Positions 51,381 to 52,304 of a stretch of 52,304 bases of DNA are shown one piece after another (the stretch's first letter is position 1; each line of letters opens with the position of its first letter). The DNA comes from Arthrobacter sp. ZGTC412 (GTDB lineage Bacteria; Actinomycetota; Actinomycetes; Actinomycetales; Micrococcaceae). The translations under genes were made by a program, and so were the position numbers. Location of the stretch: assembly GCF_002929215.1 (NCBI RefSeq), contig NZ_PJII01000018.1, positions 1 to 52,304 on the forward strand, in the 5' to 3' direction. The notes under the pieces were generated by a model. That model was not told where the DNA came from, did no database searches, and saw only the letters and a program-made list of their open reading frames with translations.

Positions 51381-51394
51381 TGATAACGCTCTCA
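51381..51394. promoter_or_regulatory. Candidate LacI operator upstream of the second binding-protein gene
   Basis: TGATAACGCTCTCA is an imperfect palindrome of LacI type, 67 bases before the binding-protein ATG and about 140 bp from the kinase-side site. Confidence 0.45.
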
Positions 51395-51460
51395 CAGCAG
51401 AAGAGAGCCCCCACAAATTTAGGGCCCGGAATGTCTATCTTTTTCACAGATCGGAAAGCA

Positions 51461-52304
51461 ATGCCCGCTCATCTTTCAAAGAAGTTTCGCCTCAGCCTGG
51501 CATTGGCCTCAGCGGCTGTGATCGCTACTCTCGTCACCGCTTGTGGCGGCAGTTCCTCCTCAGCCCCGTCGGAGGACAACTCGTACGGTCTTATCCAGCC
51601 GGGCACTGTCCGGGTTGCCAGCGTCGGCGATCTCAAGCCGTATGCCTTTGCGGACGCGCAGGGTAATTTCACGGGTTTCGATGTGGAGCTTTTCAAGGAC
51701 GTCGCGAAGCGGGCCGGAGTGGACAATGTCGTCTTCACCGGCCAGGACTTCTCCGCGATCCTTCCCGCCGTGGCCAACGGCCAGTTCGACGTCGGTGTGG
51801 CCGCCATTGGAATCACCGACAAGCGCAAGGAAACCGTGGACTTCTCCAGCGGATATCTCGCCGGCTACCTGACGGTCCTGACCACGAAAGACTCCGGCAT
51901 CAAGGGCGTAGAGGACCTGGCCGGCAAGCGGCTTGGCGTGGTGCAGGGAACGCTGCAGGAAGCCTACGCAGTCAAAAACTTCACCACCGCGTCCCTGGTC
52001 CGGTTCCCGGACAACAACTCAGCCATCGCAGCCGTGAACAGCGGCTCCGCTGACGCCGACTTCCTGGACTACGAAGCGGCTAAGGACTACACCGAGCAGC
52101 ATGGCCTGGTCAGCGTCGCCGACATCCCGTCCTTCGATGCCCCGGCCGGATTCGCTCTGGCCAAGGACAAGACCGCACTCAAGGAGGCCCTGAACAAGGC
52201 CCTGGCAGAGGCCATGGAAGACGGCACCTGGAAGACGCTCTACCAGAAATGGTTCCCGGGCTCCCCGATGCCCGAGCAGTACCTGCCCAAAGCCGAACAG
52301 ACCG
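51461..52304 (+). CDS. Polar amino-acid/opine-type ABC substrate-binding lipoprotein, copy 2 (cut by window end)
   Basis: The frame from ATG 51461 begins [20 protein letters not shown] and has a lipobox-like LVTACGGS. It then reads as the same family-3 binding protein as copy 1 and is still open at the window edge, about seven codons short of the copy 1 stop. The first 66 codons differ from copy 1 (own signal peptide, [11 protein letters not shown] in place of [11 protein letters not shown]). From 51659 on the two are identical. A new copy of the whole transporter operon may follow outside the window. It is divergent from the FrlD-like kinase and probably controlled by the second LacI. Confidence 0.85.
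   Translation, partial: MPAHLSKKFRLSLALASAAVIATLVTACGGSSSSAPSEDNSYGLIQPGTVRVASVGDLKPYAFADAQGNFTGFDVELFKDVAKRAGVDNVVFTGQDFSAILPAVANGQFDVGVAAIGITDKRKETVDFSSGYLAGYLTVLTTKDSGIKGVEDLAGKRLGVVQGTLQEAYAVKNFTTASLVRFPDNNSAIAAVNSGSADADFLDYEAAKDYTEQHGLVSVADIPSFDAPAGFALAKDKTALKEALNKALAEAMEDGTWKTLYQKWFPGSPMPEQYLPKAEQT
51659..52304 (+). repeat. 646-bp identical tract shared with the first binding-protein gene
   Basis: This is the second copy of 43982-44627, in the same orientation, 7677 bases apart, and it continues past the window. Such perfect direct repeats can recombine and would delete the intervening LacI, oxidase and kinase genes. They may also cause misassembly. Confidence 0.85.

Noticed and set aside
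1-52304. CRISPR arrays, tRNA, rRNA, prophage
   Set aside because: No regularly spaced repeats, cloverleaf-like genes, rRNA stretches or phage structural genes were recognised in reading the window.

Overview
The window looks like a chromosome segment of a soil actinobacterium of the Micrococcaceae (Arthrobacter, Pseudarthrobacter or Paenarthrobacter type). This is inferred from the high-GC coding bias, frequent GTG and TTG starts, two DUF4193 proteins, a GAF-ANTAR regulator, several LacI-family regulators and a secreted GH32 fructan hydrolase. I saw no rRNA, tRNA, CRISPR array, intact insertion sequence or prophage. Most of the window is a series of self-contained catabolic loci, each with its own regulator and transporter or enzymes.

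Layout. (1) 0.3-4.2 kb: a 2-oxoacid-dehydrogenase-type E1 (alpha and beta parts fused) and E2 on the minus strand. They diverge from a GntR/FCD regulator (4.3-5.0 kb) followed by a VOC protein. Two copies of the palindrome ATTGGATCCAAT lie between them. (2) 5.7-18.9 kb: a creatinase-fold (M24) protein and an SDR on the minus strand, an XRE-cupin regulator, then a long plus-strand operon. That operon holds a ribose-type ABC transporter (binding protein, double ATPase, permease), two SDRs, a zinc alcohol dehydrogenase, a PRISE-family reductase and an aldehyde dehydrogenase. It looks like a complete uptake-and-oxidation route for an unidentified polyol, sugar or alcohol. A shared 13-bp motif lies upstream of the SDR and of the transporter. 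(3) 18.9-24.6 kb: a sparse region with an orphan Gln/Ala-rich protein ending in an HNH-like nuclease domain, two alpha/beta hydrolases (YdeN/RBBP9-like and RsbQ-like), a truncated DUF4193 copy and a small conserved-looking protein. (4) 24.8-28.4 kb: a LacI regulator divergent from a DapA-family aldolase/lyase and an Nramp-fold transporter that has lost the metal-binding Asp and Met. (5) 28.4-29.8 kb: a diverged intergenic repeat and a twice-frameshifted phosphotransferase. (6) 29.9-38.5 kb: a fructan/fructose module made of fructokinase, FrcABC-like transporter, LacI regulator, an ABM-domain protein and a secreted levanase-like GH32 enzyme, tied together by the operator GACAACGWTGTC. (7) 38.7-42.5 kb: the second repeat copy, a frameshifted GAF-ANTAR gene, an intact DUF4193 gene and several small proteins. 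(8) 42.5 kb to the end: two LacI regulators, a polar amino-acid/opine-type ABC transporter, a Gfo/Idh oxidoreductase, an FAD-dependent amine oxidase, a fructoselysine-kinase-like PfkB protein and a second binding protein cut by the window edge. The two binding-protein genes are identical over 646 bp.

The parts most worth following are the putative glycated-amine (Amadori-type) catabolic locus in (8), the metal-ligand-less Nramp-fold transporter in (4), the unassigned PRISE/ABC/dehydrogenase pathway in (2), and four regulator-operator systems whose sites can be read directly from the sequence. All functional calls come from reading motifs and remembered family features; no database search was run.
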